DNA of 26,264 bases from Pseudomonadota bacterium (lineage in GTDB: Bacteria > Pseudomonadota > Gammaproteobacteria > Xanthomonadales > Xanthomonadaceae). The stretch's first letter is position 1. Every line of letters starts with the position of its first letter. Position numbers and translations under genes: made by a program. Shown piece by piece: positions 17,867 to 26,232 of the stretch. Under the pieces are notes generated by a model that was given only the letters and a program-made list of their open reading frames with translations, made no database searches and was not told the DNA's origin. The stretch covers positions 1 through 26,264 of the forward strand of contig JAEXLY010000253.1 in NCBI GenBank assembly GCA_023444765.1. The letters run 5' to 3'.

Positions 17867-17877
17867 AGTGCGACTGC

Positions 17878-18759
17878 ATGGACCTGGCCAGTCTGGAGGC
17901 TTTTCTCGCCGTCGCCGACTGCGGCGGCTTCTCCGCCGCGGGTGAGCGCCTGCATCTCACCCAGCCTGCGGTGAGCAAGCGCATCGCGGCGCTGGAGCAG
18001 CACCTGGGGCGACGGCTGTTCGACCGCGTGGGCCGCGAGATCGCGCTGACCGAGGCCGGCCGCGCCCTGCTGCCGCGCGCGCGCCGCATCCTCGGCGAGA
18101 TGGAGGACACGCGCCGCGCCCTGGGCAACCTGGACGCGGACGTGGCCGGCCGGCTGACCCTGGCCACCAGCCACCACATCGGCCTGCACCGGCTGCCGCC
18201 GCTGCTGCGGGCGTTCATCAGGAGCCACCCGCGGGTCGATATCGACCTCCGCTTCCTCGACTCCGAGCAGGCATGGGCCGACGTGCTGCATGGCCGGCTG
18301 GAGCTGGCAGTGACCACGCTCGGCCCGGCGGCGGCGCCGCTGCGGGCGGTGCCGGTCTGGGACGATCCGCTGGAGTTCGTGGTCGCGCCCGACCACCCGC
18401 TGGCCGCGCGTGGACGCGCCAGCCTGGCCGAACTGGCACGGCATCCGGCGGTGCTGCCGGACGCGAACACCTTCACCCACCGCATCGTCGCCGGGCGCTT
18501 CGCCGCCGACGGGCTCTCGCCGCACCTGCACATGACCACCAACGCGATGGAGACGCTCAAGATGCTGGCCGGCGTCGGCCTGGCCTGGAGCGTCCTTCCG
18601 CACTCGATGCTCGATGCCTCGACCGTGGTGCTGCGCGTGCCGGGTGTGCGGCTGCGCCGCCAGCTGGGCTATGTCACCCACGGCGGGCGCACGCTGTCGA
18701 ACGCGGCGCGGGCGTTCATGGGCTTGCTGGATGCGGCGGCGAACGGCGCCAGGTCCTGA
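17878..18759 (+). CDS. LysR-type transcriptional regulator divergent from leuCD
   Basis: A 293-residue LysR-type regulator. The N-terminal winged helix-turn-helix is at about residues 1-60 (FLAVADCGGFSAAGERL, then LTQPAVSKRIAALEQHLG and LFDR), followed by the linker helix. The effector-binding domain runs from about residue 90, with TLATSHHIGLHRLPPLL and the second half around VVAPDHPLA. Its position, divergent from leuC, suggests it controls leuCD in response to a leucine-pathway intermediate, but the ligand cannot be read from sequence. The ATG at 17878 has no clear Shine-Dalgarno sequence. It is not clearly IlvY or LeuO, and I give no symbol. Confidence 0.9.
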   Translation: MDLASLEAFLAVADCGGFSAAGERLHLTQPAVSKRIAALEQHLGRRLFDRVGREIALTEAGRALLPRARRILGEMEDTRRALGNLDADVAGRLTLATSHHIGLHRLPPLLRAFIRSHPRVDIDLRFLDSEQAWADVLHGRLELAVTTLGPAAAPLRAVPVWDDPLEFVVAPDHPLAARGRASLAELARHPAVLPDANTFTHRIVAGRFAADGLSPHLHMTTNAMETLKMLAGVGLAWSVLPHSMLDASTVVLRVPGVRLRRQLGYVTHGGRTLSNAARAFMGLLDAAANGARS

Positions 18760-18774
18760 CCGCTTCGTTTCTGT

Positions 18775-18885
18775 CCTTCCCCGCCTGTGGGGAAGGCCGG
18801 ATGGGGGCCGCGCCGCAGGCGCCCGGCTGGACCCGTCTCGCCGGACCCACCCCCACCCCGGCCCTCCCCCGCACGCGGGGGAGGG
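18775..18885. repeat. Two GC hairpins in the LysR/RND convergent spacer
   Basis: Hairpin A: CCTTCCCC (18775-18782) and GGGGAAGG (18789-18796) with a 6-base loop. Hairpin B: CCCTCCCCCGC (18862-18872) and GCGGGGGAGGG (18875-18885), perfect over 11 bp with a 2-base centre. They lie between converging genes and may act as two-way transcription stops. The stretch 18845-18881 matches 20556-20592, inside the RND permease gene, at about 32 of 37 positions. Confidence 0.65.
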
Positions 18886-18905
18886 AGCCGGAGCCAAGAG
18901 CGTGG

Positions 18906-21900
18906 TTACTGCGCCAGGGGCGGCGTGGGTTCGTCTCGCCGCACCCGGAACCAGGCCGCGTACAGGGCGGGCAGGAACAACAGGGTCAGCACCGTGGCAA
19001 TGGTCAATCCGCCCATGATCGCCACCGCCATCGGCCCGAAGAACGCGCTGCGCGAGAGCGGGATCATCGCCAGGATCGCGGCCAGCGCGGTCAGCACGAT
19101 CGGGCGGAATCGGCGCACGGTCGCGTCGATCACCGCGTCCCAGCGCGCATGCCCGCCGGCGATGTCGTGCTCGATCTGGTCGACCAGGATCACCGAGTTG
19201 CGCATGATCATGCCGGCCAGGGCGATCGTGCCCAGCATCGCCACGAAGCCGAACGGAACCCGGAAGGCGAGCAGGAACAAGGTCACGCCGATCATTCCCA
19301 GCGGAGCGGTCAGCAGTACCAGCAACGAGCGCGAGAGGCTGCGCAGCTGCAGCATCAGCAGGGTCACCACCACCAGCAGGAACAGCCCGAGGCCGGCCTT
19401 GATCGAGTCCTGGCCGCGAGCCGAATCCTCGACGGTGCCGCCGGTCTCGAGCAGGTAGCCAGCCGGCAGCGAGGCGCGGACATCCTCCAGCGTCGGCAGG
19501 ATCTGCGCCACCACCGTGGGCGGCGTGACGCCGTCGCGGATGTCGGCGCGCACGGTGATGGTCGGCAGGCGGTCGCGATGCCAGATGATGCCGTCCTCGT
19601 AGCCGTATTCCAGCGTGGCCACCTGCGACAGCGGCACCGGGCCGCCCTCGCCGCCCGGGATCGCCAGGCTGCCCAGCAGCTCCAGGTGGGTGCGCTCGTC
19701 GGCGGCGCCCCGCAGCAGCACGCCGATCAGTTCGTTGCCTTCGCGGAAAGTGCTGACCTGGATGCCGCTGAGCGAACCCGACAGGAACCGCGCGATGCGC
19801 TGCGAACTGATGCCCAGCGCGCGTGCGCGATCCTGGTCGATGCGCAGGCGCACCACCCTGCTCGGCTCGCTCCAGTCCAGGTGCACGTTGGCCAGGTGGG
19901 GGTTCTCGCGTACGCGCTCGGCGACCTGGCTGGCAAGCTCCCGCACCCGGTCCACGTGTTCGCCGGAGACCCGGAACTGCACCGGATACCCGACCGGCGG
20001 GCCGTTCTCCAGCCGCGTCACGCGCAACTGCAGTTCGGGGAACCGGGGCACGACTTCGTCGAGCAGCCAAGCGCGCACCGCCTCGCGCGCGGCCAGGTCC
20101 TGCGCACGCACCACGAACTGCGCGAAGTTGGTCTGCGGCAGCTGCTGGTCGAGCGGCAGATAGAAGCGCGGAGATCCGGTACCGACGTAGGCGACGTAGT
20201 TGTCGACCCCCTCGCGGCCGGACAGCATGCCCTCCAGCCGCCGCACCTGCGTCTCGGTGGCGCGCAGCGAACTGCCCTCGGCCAGCTCCATGTCGATCAT
20301 CAGTTCCAGCCGCGTGGAGTCGGGGAAGAACTGCTGCGGCACGAACCGGAACAGCGCCAGCGACAGCGCGAACGCGGCGATTGTCGCTGCGATCACCAGC
20401 CAGCGGTGCTGGAGCGACCAGTCGAGCAGGCCCCGGAACCGCTGGTAGAAGCGGGTTCCGTAGGGATCGTGCGCGGCGTTGCCCTCACCGCCGTTCCCCG
20501 GCGTGCGCTGGCCTGGCGCGAGGCCCTTCGCTGCATCGGCAGGGGCCGTTCGGGAACCCTCCCCCACGCCGGCCCTGCCCCGCAAGCGGGAGCGCAGGCG
20601 GGAGACGAAACCGGCAAGGCGCTGCGGCAGCGACGGCTTGCCGGCATGCCCTTGCATGTCCGGCAGCATCCTCTCACCCAGCCATGGGATGAACAGCACC
20701 GCGGCGATCCACGACACCACCAGCGCGATCGTCACCACCTCGAACAGCGAGCGCGTGTACTCCCCGACCCCCGAGCGCGCCGTGGCGATCGGCAGGAATC
20801 CGGCAGCGGTGACCAGGGTGCCGGTGAGCATCGGGAATGCGGTGTTGGTCCAGGCGAAGCCTGCGGCGCGGAACCGGTCGAAACCCTGCTCCATCTTGAT
20901 GGCCATCATCTCCACCGCGATGATCGCGTCGTCGACCAGCAGCCCCAGCGCCAGCACCAGCGCGCCGAGCGAGATCTTGTGCAGGCCGACGCCGAACCAG
21001 TCCATCACCACGAAGGTCATCGCCAGCACCAGCGGAATCGACACCGCCACCACCAGGCCGGTGCGGAAGCCCAGCGAGAAGAAGCTCACCAGCAGCACGA
21101 TCGCCACCGCCTCGGCCAGCACCTTGACGAACTCCCCCACCGAATCGCGCACGGCCGCGGGCTGGTCGGTGACCTTGCGCAGCTCCATGCCCGCCGGCAG
21201 GGTCTGCCCGATGCGGTCGAAGGCCGCATCGAGCGTCTCGCCCAGGCGCAGGATGTCGCCGCCCTCGCGCATCGATACTCCCAGGCCGATCGCGTCCTGG
21301 CCCATGAAGCGCATGCGCGGCGCGGCGGGGTCGGAGAACCCGCGCCGCACGGTGGCGACGTCGGCCAGGCGGATGGTGCGATCGCCCGCCCGGATCGGGA
21401 AGCTGCGGATGTCGTCGACCGTGGCGAAGGCGCCGTCCACGCGCAGCTGCACGCGGTCGCTCGCCGTTTCGAAGAAGCCCGCGGGCGCCACCGCGTTCTG
21501 CTGCGCCAGCGCCTCCTGCACCGCCTGCATCGGGATGCCGAGGGTGGCGAGCCTCGTATTGCTGAGTTCGATCCAGATCCGCTCGTCCTGGAGCCCGATC
21601 AGCTCGACCTTGCCGACGTTGTCGATTCGCTGCAGCTGCAGCTGGATGCGGTCGGCGTAGTCCTTGAGCACCGCATAGTCGAAGCCTTCGCCCGTCAGCG
21701 CGTAGATGTTGCCGAAGGTGTCGCCGAACTCGTCATTGAAGAACGGCCCCACCACGCCCTCGGGCAGGCTCGCGCGGATGTCGCCGATCTTCTTGCGTAC
21801 CTGGTACCAGAGCTCCGGCACGTCGCGCGAATGGATCGAGTCGCGCGCCATGAAGATCACCTGCGACTCGCCCGGCCGCGAGTACGAGCGGATGTACTCG

Positions 21901-22169
21901 TACTCGCCGGTTTCCATCAGCTTCTTCTCGATGCGCTCGGTGACCTGGCGCGCCACCTCCTCGGCCGTGGCGCCCGGCCACAGCGTGCGCACCACCATGG
22001 CCTTGAAGGTGAAGGGTGGATCTTCCGAGCGCCCCAGTTGCAGATACGACAGCGCGCCGCCGATGGCGACCACGATCATGGCGTACAGCACCAGGCTGCG
22101 GTTGCGCAGCGCCCACTCGGACAGGTTGAAGCGCACCGCTCGGCGCCCCCCGGCCGGTTGCGGGCTCAC
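18906..22169 (-). CDS. RND-family efflux permease (AcrB-like inner-membrane pump)
   Basis: An inner-membrane proton-driven pump of 1087 residues. A first transmembrane helix (about 19-36, SLVLYAMIVVAIGGALSYL) is followed by a large periplasmic porter domain. The helix 2-6 bundle includes LGLLVDDAIIAVEMM, with the paired aspartates of the proton relay. A second periplasmic domain and a C-terminal bundle with GMIMRNSVILVDQIEHD follow. I start it at GTG 22167-22169, which overlaps the adaptor stop as GTGA; a later GTG 12 codons in is possible. Between the two halves (about residues 501-566) is an unusually long, Gly/Arg-rich linker encoded in part by a palindromic intergenic-type repeat. It probably works with the upstream adaptor and a TolC channel. 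The substrate is unknown. Confidence 0.93.
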   Translation of the reverse strand: MSPQPAGGRRAVRFNLSEWALRNRSLVLYAMIVVAIGGALSYLQLGRSEDPPFTFKAMVVRTLWPGATAEEVARQVTERIEKKLMETGEYEYIRSYSRPGESQVIFMARDSIHSRDVPELWYQVRKKIGDIRASLPEGVVGPFFNDEFGDTFGNIYALTGEGFDYAVLKDYADRIQLQLQRIDNVGKVELIGLQDERIWIELSNTRLATLGIPMQAVQEALAQQNAVAPAGFFETASDRVQLRVDGAFATVDDIRSFPIRAGDRTIRLADVATVRRGFSDPAAPRMRFMGQDAIGLGVSMREGGDILRLGETLDAAFDRIGQTLPAGMELRKVTDQPAAVRDSVGEFVKVLAEAVAIVLLVSFFSLGFRTGLVVAVSIPLVLAMTFVVMDWFGVGLHKISLGALVLALGLLVDDAIIAVEMMAIKMEQGFDRFRAAGFAWTNTAFPMLTGTLVTAAGFLPIATARSGVGEYTRSLFEVVTIALVVSWIAAVLFIPWLGERMLPDMQGHAGKPSLPQRLAGFVSRLRSRLRGRAGVGEGSRTAPADAAKGLAPGQRTPGNGGEGNAAHDPYGTRFYQRFRGLLDWSLQHRWLVIAATIAAFALSLALFRFVPQQFFPDSTRLELMIDMELAEGSSLRATETQVRRLEGMLSGREGVDNYVAYVGTGSPRFYLPLDQQLPQTNFAQFVVRAQDLAAREAVRAWLLDEVVPRFPELQLRVTRLENGPPVGYPVQFRVSGEHVDRVRELASQVAERVRENPHLANVHLDWSEPSRVVRLRIDQDRARALGISSQRIARFLSGSLSGIQVSTFREGNELIGVLLRGAADERTHLELLGSLAIPGGEGGPVPLSQVATLEYGYEDGIIWHRDRLPTITVRADIRDGVTPPTVVAQILPTLEDVRASLPAGYLLETGGTVEDSARGQDSIKAGLGLFLLVVVTLLMLQLRSLSRSLLVLLTAPLGMIGVTLFLLAFRVPFGFVAMLGTIALAGMIMRNSVILVDQIEHDIAGGHARWDAVIDATVRRFRPIVLTALAAILAMIPLSRSAFFGPMAVAIMGGLTIATVLTLLFLPALYAAWFRVRRDEPTPPLAQ
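20556..20592. repeat. Palindromic intergenic-type repeat inside the RND permease gene
   Basis: This 37-base stretch matches the spacer copy at 18845-18881 at about 32 of 37 positions when aligned by eye, including the inner stem-loop CCCGCAAGCGGG (20579-20590). It is in frame and encodes part of the permease's central linker (about residues 527-539). I infer insertion of a dispersed repeat into a tolerant loop. Confidence 0.6.
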
Positions 22170-23287
22170 CGCGCGGGGCCCGCCGCGAGCGGACGGTTCT
22201 CGCGGTCCACCGGCGCGACCACCTGGCCTTCGCGCAGCAGGTGTCCGCCGGCGGCCACGATCCAGTCGTCCGCCTCGATGCCCGACAGGACCGGGACCCG
22301 CGTCTCGCCCGGGCGGCCGGTCCGCACCGGGGCCAGCCGCAGCGTGCCGTCCGCCGGATCGACCACCCACACGGCATGGCCGCCGGCACCGTCCGGCTGC
22401 AGGGCCGACAGCGGCACGCTCAGCGCGGCATCTTCGCCGGCATGGCGCACGTAGACGCGCGCGCTCTGGCCCAGTTCCACCTGGGCGCCGGCATCGGCCT
22501 CCAGCGCGACACGCGCGGCGAAGGTCCTGGCCTGCGGATCGGCAGCTGCCGCGATTTCGCGGATGCGGCCCGGCAGGCGCCGGCCCGGCGAATCCCAGAG
22601 TTCGACCTCGGCCGGTTGTCCGAGGCGGAACTCGCCGATGCGCGACTCGGGCAGCGCGATCGCCACCTCGCGCGCGCCATCGCCCGCCAGCATGTAGACC
22701 GGCTGCCCGGCGGCGACGACCTGCCCGGCCTCGGCCAGGCGGCTGGCGACCACGCCATCGCGCGGCGCACGCAGTTGCGCGTAGGACGCCTGGTTGCGGG
22801 CGACGTCGAGCTGCGCCCGCGCAGCGCGTGCCTGCTCCTCGGCCGCGCGCCAGGCCGCGTCCTGTGCATCCATCGTCGACTGGCTGACCAGCTGGTCGCG
22901 GGCCAGCGCCTGGAATCGCGCCCGGTCGGCGCGGGCCCGGCCGAGTTCCGCTTCCGCCGCGGCAAGCTGCGCACGCGCGGCGTCGGCCTGCAGGCGCTGG
23001 TCGGCAGGGTCGAGTTCGGCCAGCAGCTGCCCATGTCGAACGTGCTCGCCGGCATCGACATGGCGGCGGACGAGATTGCCGCCGATGCGGAAGGCGAGCG
23101 GACTTTCCTCGCGCGCCCTGATCTCGCCCGCATAGGTGGACACGGCGGCCTCGGCACCGCCACGCGGCTGCTCGGCCAGGACCGGGCGCGGTTGCCTCGG
23201 AGCGTCGCCCGTTCCGCCACATCCGGCCAGAAGGGCGGCCAGCGCGGCGCCTGCGATCCTTGCGGGGAAACGCTGCTTGGTCTGCAT
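22166..23287 (-). CDS. RND efflux periplasmic adaptor (membrane fusion protein), lipoprotein
   Basis: A periplasmic adaptor of 373 residues that joins an RND permease to an outer-membrane channel. The N-terminus is a lipoprotein signal with lipobox LLAGC, so C23 is the likely lipidated residue and the protein is membrane-anchored. Next come the first half of a lipoyl-type domain (FRIGGNLVRRHVDAGEHV), an alpha-helical coiled-coil hairpin rich in Ala and Arg (about residues 95-165), the second lipoyl half (LRAPRDGVVASRLAEAGQVV), a beta-barrel domain and a C-terminal membrane-proximal part. Its TGA overlaps the permease GTG start. It diverges from tetR across 69 bases. The substrate cannot be told. 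Confidence 0.93.
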   Translation of the reverse strand: MQTKQRFPARIAGAALAALLAGCGGTGDAPRQPRPVLAEQPRGGAEAAVSTYAGEIRAREESPLAFRIGGNLVRRHVDAGEHVRHGQLLAELDPADQRLQADAARAQLAAAEAELGRARADRARFQALARDQLVSQSTMDAQDAAWRAAEEQARAARAQLDVARNQASYAQLRAPRDGVVASRLAEAGQVVAAGQPVYMLAGDGAREVAIALPESRIGEFRLGQPAEVELWDSPGRRLPGRIREIAAAADPQARTFAARVALEADAGAQVELGQSARVYVRHAGEDAALSVPLSALQPDGAGGHAVWVVDPADGTLRLAPVRTGRPGETRVPVLSGIEADDWIVAAGGHLLREGQVVAPVDRENRPLAAGPAR

Positions 23288-23356
23288 CCGGAGCGCCGGG
23301 TGAATGCCAGGGCGCCCAGAGTATAAATAGCAAACCGATTAGTCTAGTATTCCTGC
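23288..23356. promoter_or_regulatory. Divergent control region of the RND operon and tetR
   Basis: This 69-base spacer has an AT-rich core (about 23320-23352). On the minus strand TATACT (near 23321-23326) is a good -10 element for the adaptor gene. On the plus strand TAGTAT (near 23345-23350) lies six bases before the tetR ATG, so that transcript may be leaderless. The compact spacer is the natural site for a TetR operator, but I could not define a clean dyad. Confidence 0.5.
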
Positions 23357-24019
23357 ATGGCCTCCAAGCTTCCGCCCGCCGCCCAGCCCAGGCGCTCCAC
23401 CGGACCCGGCCGTCCCAAGGACCTGGCCAAGCGCGCGGCGATCCTCGATGCCGCCTCGCGGATGTTCACCCGCTTCGGGTTCGAGGGCGCGAGCATGGAC
23501 CAGATCGCCGCCGAAGCCGGCGTGTCCAAGCTCACCGTCTACAGCCACTTCGGCGACAAGGAAACGCTGTTCGGCGAGGCGGTCCGTCTGGTCTGCGATT
23601 CGCTGATGCCCGGGGACCTGTTCGTCGCCGATCCGTCCGCGCCCCTGCGCTCGCAGCTGGAGGGGATCGCGCGCGCGTTCTTCGCGATGATCACCAGCGA
23701 GGAGGCGCTTGCGACGCACCGCATGATGATGACCACGGGCGGCGACGAGCGCCTGCGGCAGCTGTTCTGGCAGGCGGGGCCGGAGCGCGTGCAGCGCGCG
23801 TTCGCCGCCTTTCTCGAGGCGCGGGCGGGCGAGCTCGATGTGCCCGACCTGACGCGGGCGGCCCGCCAGTTCTTCGCCCTGCTCAAGGGCGACCTGCACA
23901 CGCGCATGGCCTGCGGCCTGTGCGAGCGCCCCAGCGCGGCCGGCGTCGACGAGCACGTCTCGGCCACGGTCGAGATGTTCCTGCGCGCCTACGGCCGCAG
24001 CCCGCAGCCGGGTCCGTGA
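23357..24019 (+). CDS. TetR-family repressor, probable regulator of the RND pump
   Basis: A 220-residue TetR/AcrR-type regulator. A basic, Pro-rich N-terminal extension (about 20 residues, ending GRPKD) is followed by the DNA-binding domain: ILDAASRMFTRFGFEGASM, then IAAEAGVSKLTVYSHFGDKE (helix-turn-helix, about residues 48-68). The ligand domain, starting around residue 80, is helical. It diverges from the adaptor gene, the standard arrangement for a local repressor that lifts when a pump substrate binds. The start codon has no Shine-Dalgarno sequence, and a -10-like box sits directly upstream, so leaderless translation is possible. The ligand is unknown. Confidence 0.92.
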   Translation: MASKLPPAAQPRRSTGPGRPKDLAKRAAILDAASRMFTRFGFEGASMDQIAAEAGVSKLTVYSHFGDKETLFGEAVRLVCDSLMPGDLFVADPSAPLRSQLEGIARAFFAMITSEEALATHRMMMTTGGDERLRQLFWQAGPERVQRAFAAFLEARAGELDVPDLTRAARQFFALLKGDLHTRMACGLCERPSAAGVDEHVSATVEMFLRAYGRSPQPGP

Positions 24020-24114
24020 GGCCGCAGGCCATCGGTCGCGGTGACTTCCGGCACTCAGCCGTGCCGGGGCCGCTGGCGATGATGGCCGCCGGGGAAATTG
24101 CGCGGTCGGGCCGG

Positions 24115-24120
24115 TAGAAT
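24115..24120 (+). promoter_or_regulatory. Candidate -10 box for the methyltransferase-tolC transcript
   Basis: TAGAAT matches the -10 consensus at five of six positions and would start transcription about 29 bases before the next gene's ATG. No -35 box is visible at standard spacing. The spacer (24020-24155) otherwise holds nothing I can identify. Confidence 0.4.
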
Positions 24121-24155
24121 CGCGTTCCCTACCCCCCTTTTTCCGGACCTCCAAG

Positions 24156-24809
24156 ATGACGTTCGATTTCGCCAAGGCCCGCGAGTTCATGGTCGAGCAG
24201 CAGATCCGTCCCTGGGATGTGCTCGACGGTCGCGTGCTCGACGTGCTGGCACGGCTGCCGCGCGAGGCCTTCGTCGGCGAGCGCCACCGCGCCCTGGCCT
24301 ACGCCGACCTGGAGCTGCCCATCGGGCACGGGGAAACCATGTTCAAGCCGGTGCTCGAAGGACGCGCGCTGCAGGCGCTGGAACTGCAGGGCGGCGAATC
24401 GGTGCTGGAGATCGGCGCCGGCAGCGGCTTCATGGCGGCCTGCCTGGCGTCGCTGGCACGCGAGGTGGTCAGCATCGAACGGCACGCCGATCTGGCCGGC
24501 GACGCGGCCGACCGCCTGCGCGCGCAGGGCATCGGCAACGTCTCGGTGATCGCCGCCGACGCGTTCGACTGGACGCCCGGCCGCCAGTTCGACGCGATCT
24601 GCGTGTCCGGTGCGGTCGACACGGTGCCGTCACGTTTCCTCGAGTGGCTGCGTCCGGGTGGTCGGATGTTCGTCGTGCATGGCCGCGCGCCCGCGATGGA
24701 AGCCGCGCTGGTGCACGGCGAGGTCAACGGCCACCGCATCGAGTCGTTGTTCGAAACCGGCCTGGCCTATCTGGCCGGCGCCGAGCCCCCGGCACAGTTC
24801 CAGTTCTGA
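24156..24809 (+). CDS. Protein-L-isoaspartate methyltransferase-like protein
   Basis: A 217-residue SAM-dependent methyltransferase of the PCMT family. The family's N-terminal region is recognisable (LPREAFVGERHRALAYADLE, then LPIGHGETMFKP), followed by SAM motif I VLEIGAGSGFMAACLA, the acidic end of strand 2 in VVSIERH, and the LRPGGRMFVV strand. In true isoaspartyl repair enzymes the loop reads GQTIS(Q/A)P and its Ser helps bind the isoaspartate. Here the equivalent loop is GETMFKP, without that Ser, so repair activity is doubtful and the methyl acceptor may differ. It lies 32 bases upstream of tolC on the same strand and is likely co-transcribed. Confidence 0.85.
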   Translation: MTFDFAKAREFMVEQQIRPWDVLDGRVLDVLARLPREAFVGERHRALAYADLELPIGHGETMFKPVLEGRALQALELQGGESVLEIGAGSGFMAACLASLAREVVSIERHADLAGDAADRLRAQGIGNVSVIAADAFDWTPGRQFDAICVSGAVDTVPSRFLEWLRPGGRMFVVHGRAPAMEAALVHGEVNGHRIESLFETGLAYLAGAEPPAQFQF

Positions 24810-24841
24810 CCCGTTCCCGCATTCTTCGCCAAGGATTTCCG

Positions 24842-26182
24842 ATGCTCCGCCGCCCCCTCGTTCTCTCCCTCGCCCTGGCCCTGACGTCGGCGCCGGTCTT
24901 CGCCGAAGACCTGATGCAGACCTACGAGCTGGCGCGGGCCAACGACCCGCAGCTGTCGATCGCGGAATCCCAGCGCCTGTCCACCCGCGAGAACGCCGTG
25001 CAGGCGCGTGCGGCACTGCTGCCGCAGATCGACGGCACCGCCATCCTGGGCCGCAACCATGACGCCGGCGAGACGGGCTCGGCGCGCAGCCGCAACTACA
25101 CGGCCAGGCTGAGCCAGAGCGTGTTCAACCTCGGCACCATCTCCAACCTGCGCGCGCAGCGCAAGTACGCGACCGCCGCCGACTACGACCTGGAGGCCGC
25201 GGGAGACGAGCTGATCTCGCGCACCGCGAACGCCTACTTCGACGTGCTGGTCGCACTGGAGACGCTCAACGCCGCCGAGGCGGCCGAAGCCGCGTTCCAG
25301 AAGCAGTTCGACTATGCCGACCGGCGCCTGGAAGTCGGCCTGGCCCCGATCACCGACGTGCACGAGGCACGCGCGCAGTACGACGGCGCGCGCGCCAACA
25401 CCATCCTGGCGCGCAACGCCCTTCAGGACGCCTACCAGGCACTGGCCGAAATCACTGGCACGCCGATCAATGCGCTGCGCGCGCTGCCCGAGGACTTCCG
25501 TCCGGAGCTCCCGGCCGGCGGCGATGCGGAGGCCTGGGTCCAGCGCGCGCTCGACAGCAATCCCAGCCTGCAGGCAGCGCAGTACGCGGTCGAGGGCGCC
25601 CAGCATGGCGTGACGACCGCCCGCGCCGCCCACCTGCCCTCGCTGGGCCTGGGCGTGACCTACAGCAACAACACCGGCTGGTATTCGCCCTCGCCCGGTT
25701 CGGTGGCACTCACCGAGGAAGGCCATTCGATCAGCCTGACCCTCAACGTGCCGATCTTCGCCGGCGGCGACACCCAGTCGCGCGTGCGCCAGGCGATCGC
25801 CGGCCGCGACATCGCCCAGGACCAGCTCGAGCAGGGCCGTCGCGCGGTCGAGCGCAACACCCGCTATGCCTACCAGGCGCTGGTGGCGGGCATCAGCGAG
25901 GTGGAAGCGAGGCGCCTAGCGCTGGTCGCCGCCCAGAGCGCCTACGACGCCTCGCAGGTGGGCCTGGAAGTCGGCACGCGCACCGTCATCGACGTGCTGA
26001 TCAACCAGCAGAACCTGTTCGTCGCCCGCCAGAACTACGCCACCGCGCGTTACAACTACCTGCGCAACCGCCTGCTGCTCGAGCAGGCCGCCGGCACGCT
26101 GGACGCAGCCACGGTGCAGGACGTCAATCGCCTGCTGACCGTGGATACCACCGCACCGGTGCCGCAGCCGCAGCAGCAGTAG
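24842..26182 (+). CDS. tolC: TolC-family outer membrane channel protein
   Basis: Outer-membrane exit duct for RND efflux pumps and type I secretion. It has 446 residues. A signal peptide (residues 1-21, with likely cleavage after VFA) precedes EDLMQTYELARANDPQL, the standard TolC opening. Two repeated OEP domains follow: the first with ALLPQIDGTAILG, LSQSVFNLG and VGLAPITDVHEARAQYD; the second with HLPSLGLGVTYSNN, LNVPIFAGGDTQSRV and VGTRTVIDVLINQQNLF. This internal duplication is typical. It ends in a Pro/Gln tail. AAGGA lies about eight bases before the ATG. The nearby RND pair suggests partnership, but TolC usually serves several systems. Confidence 0.94.
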   Translation: MLRRPLVLSLALALTSAPVFAEDLMQTYELARANDPQLSIAESQRLSTRENAVQARAALLPQIDGTAILGRNHDAGETGSARSRNYTARLSQSVFNLGTISNLRAQRKYATAADYDLEAAGDELISRTANAYFDVLVALETLNAAEAAEAAFQKQFDYADRRLEVGLAPITDVHEARAQYDGARANTILARNALQDAYQALAEITGTPINALRALPEDFRPELPAGGDAEAWVQRALDSNPSLQAAQYAVEGAQHGVTTARAAHLPSLGLGVTYSNNTGWYSPSPGSVALTEEGHSISLTLNVPIFAGGDTQSRVRQAIAGRDIAQDQLEQGRRAVERNTRYAYQALVAGISEVEARRLALVAAQSAYDASQVGLEVGTRTVIDVLINQQNLFVARQNYATARYNYLRNRLLLEQAAGTLDAATVQDVNRLLTVDTTAPVPQPQQQ

Positions 26183-26207
26183 CGGCAGAGGGCGCGCCAG
26201 GGGAATC

Positions 26208-26232
26208 CGGCGCCGGCCCCGGGGCGGCGCCG
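26208..26232 (+). terminator. Candidate hairpin after tolC
   Basis: CGGCGCC (26208-26214) pairs with GGCGCCG (26226-26232) around an inner GCCCC/GGGGC arm, 25 bases after the tolC stop. No T tract follows. The last 32 bases of the window hold nothing identifiable. Confidence 0.3.

Noticed and set aside
18273..22454. Plus-strand open frame of about 1390 codons opposite the RND permease
   Set aside because: His/Gln/Arg/Ala-rich antisense shadow of the permease; no domains.
22794..23135. Ala/Ser/Arg-rich plus-strand frame opposite the RND adaptor
   Set aside because: Codon-pattern shadow of the adaptor's coiled-coil region.
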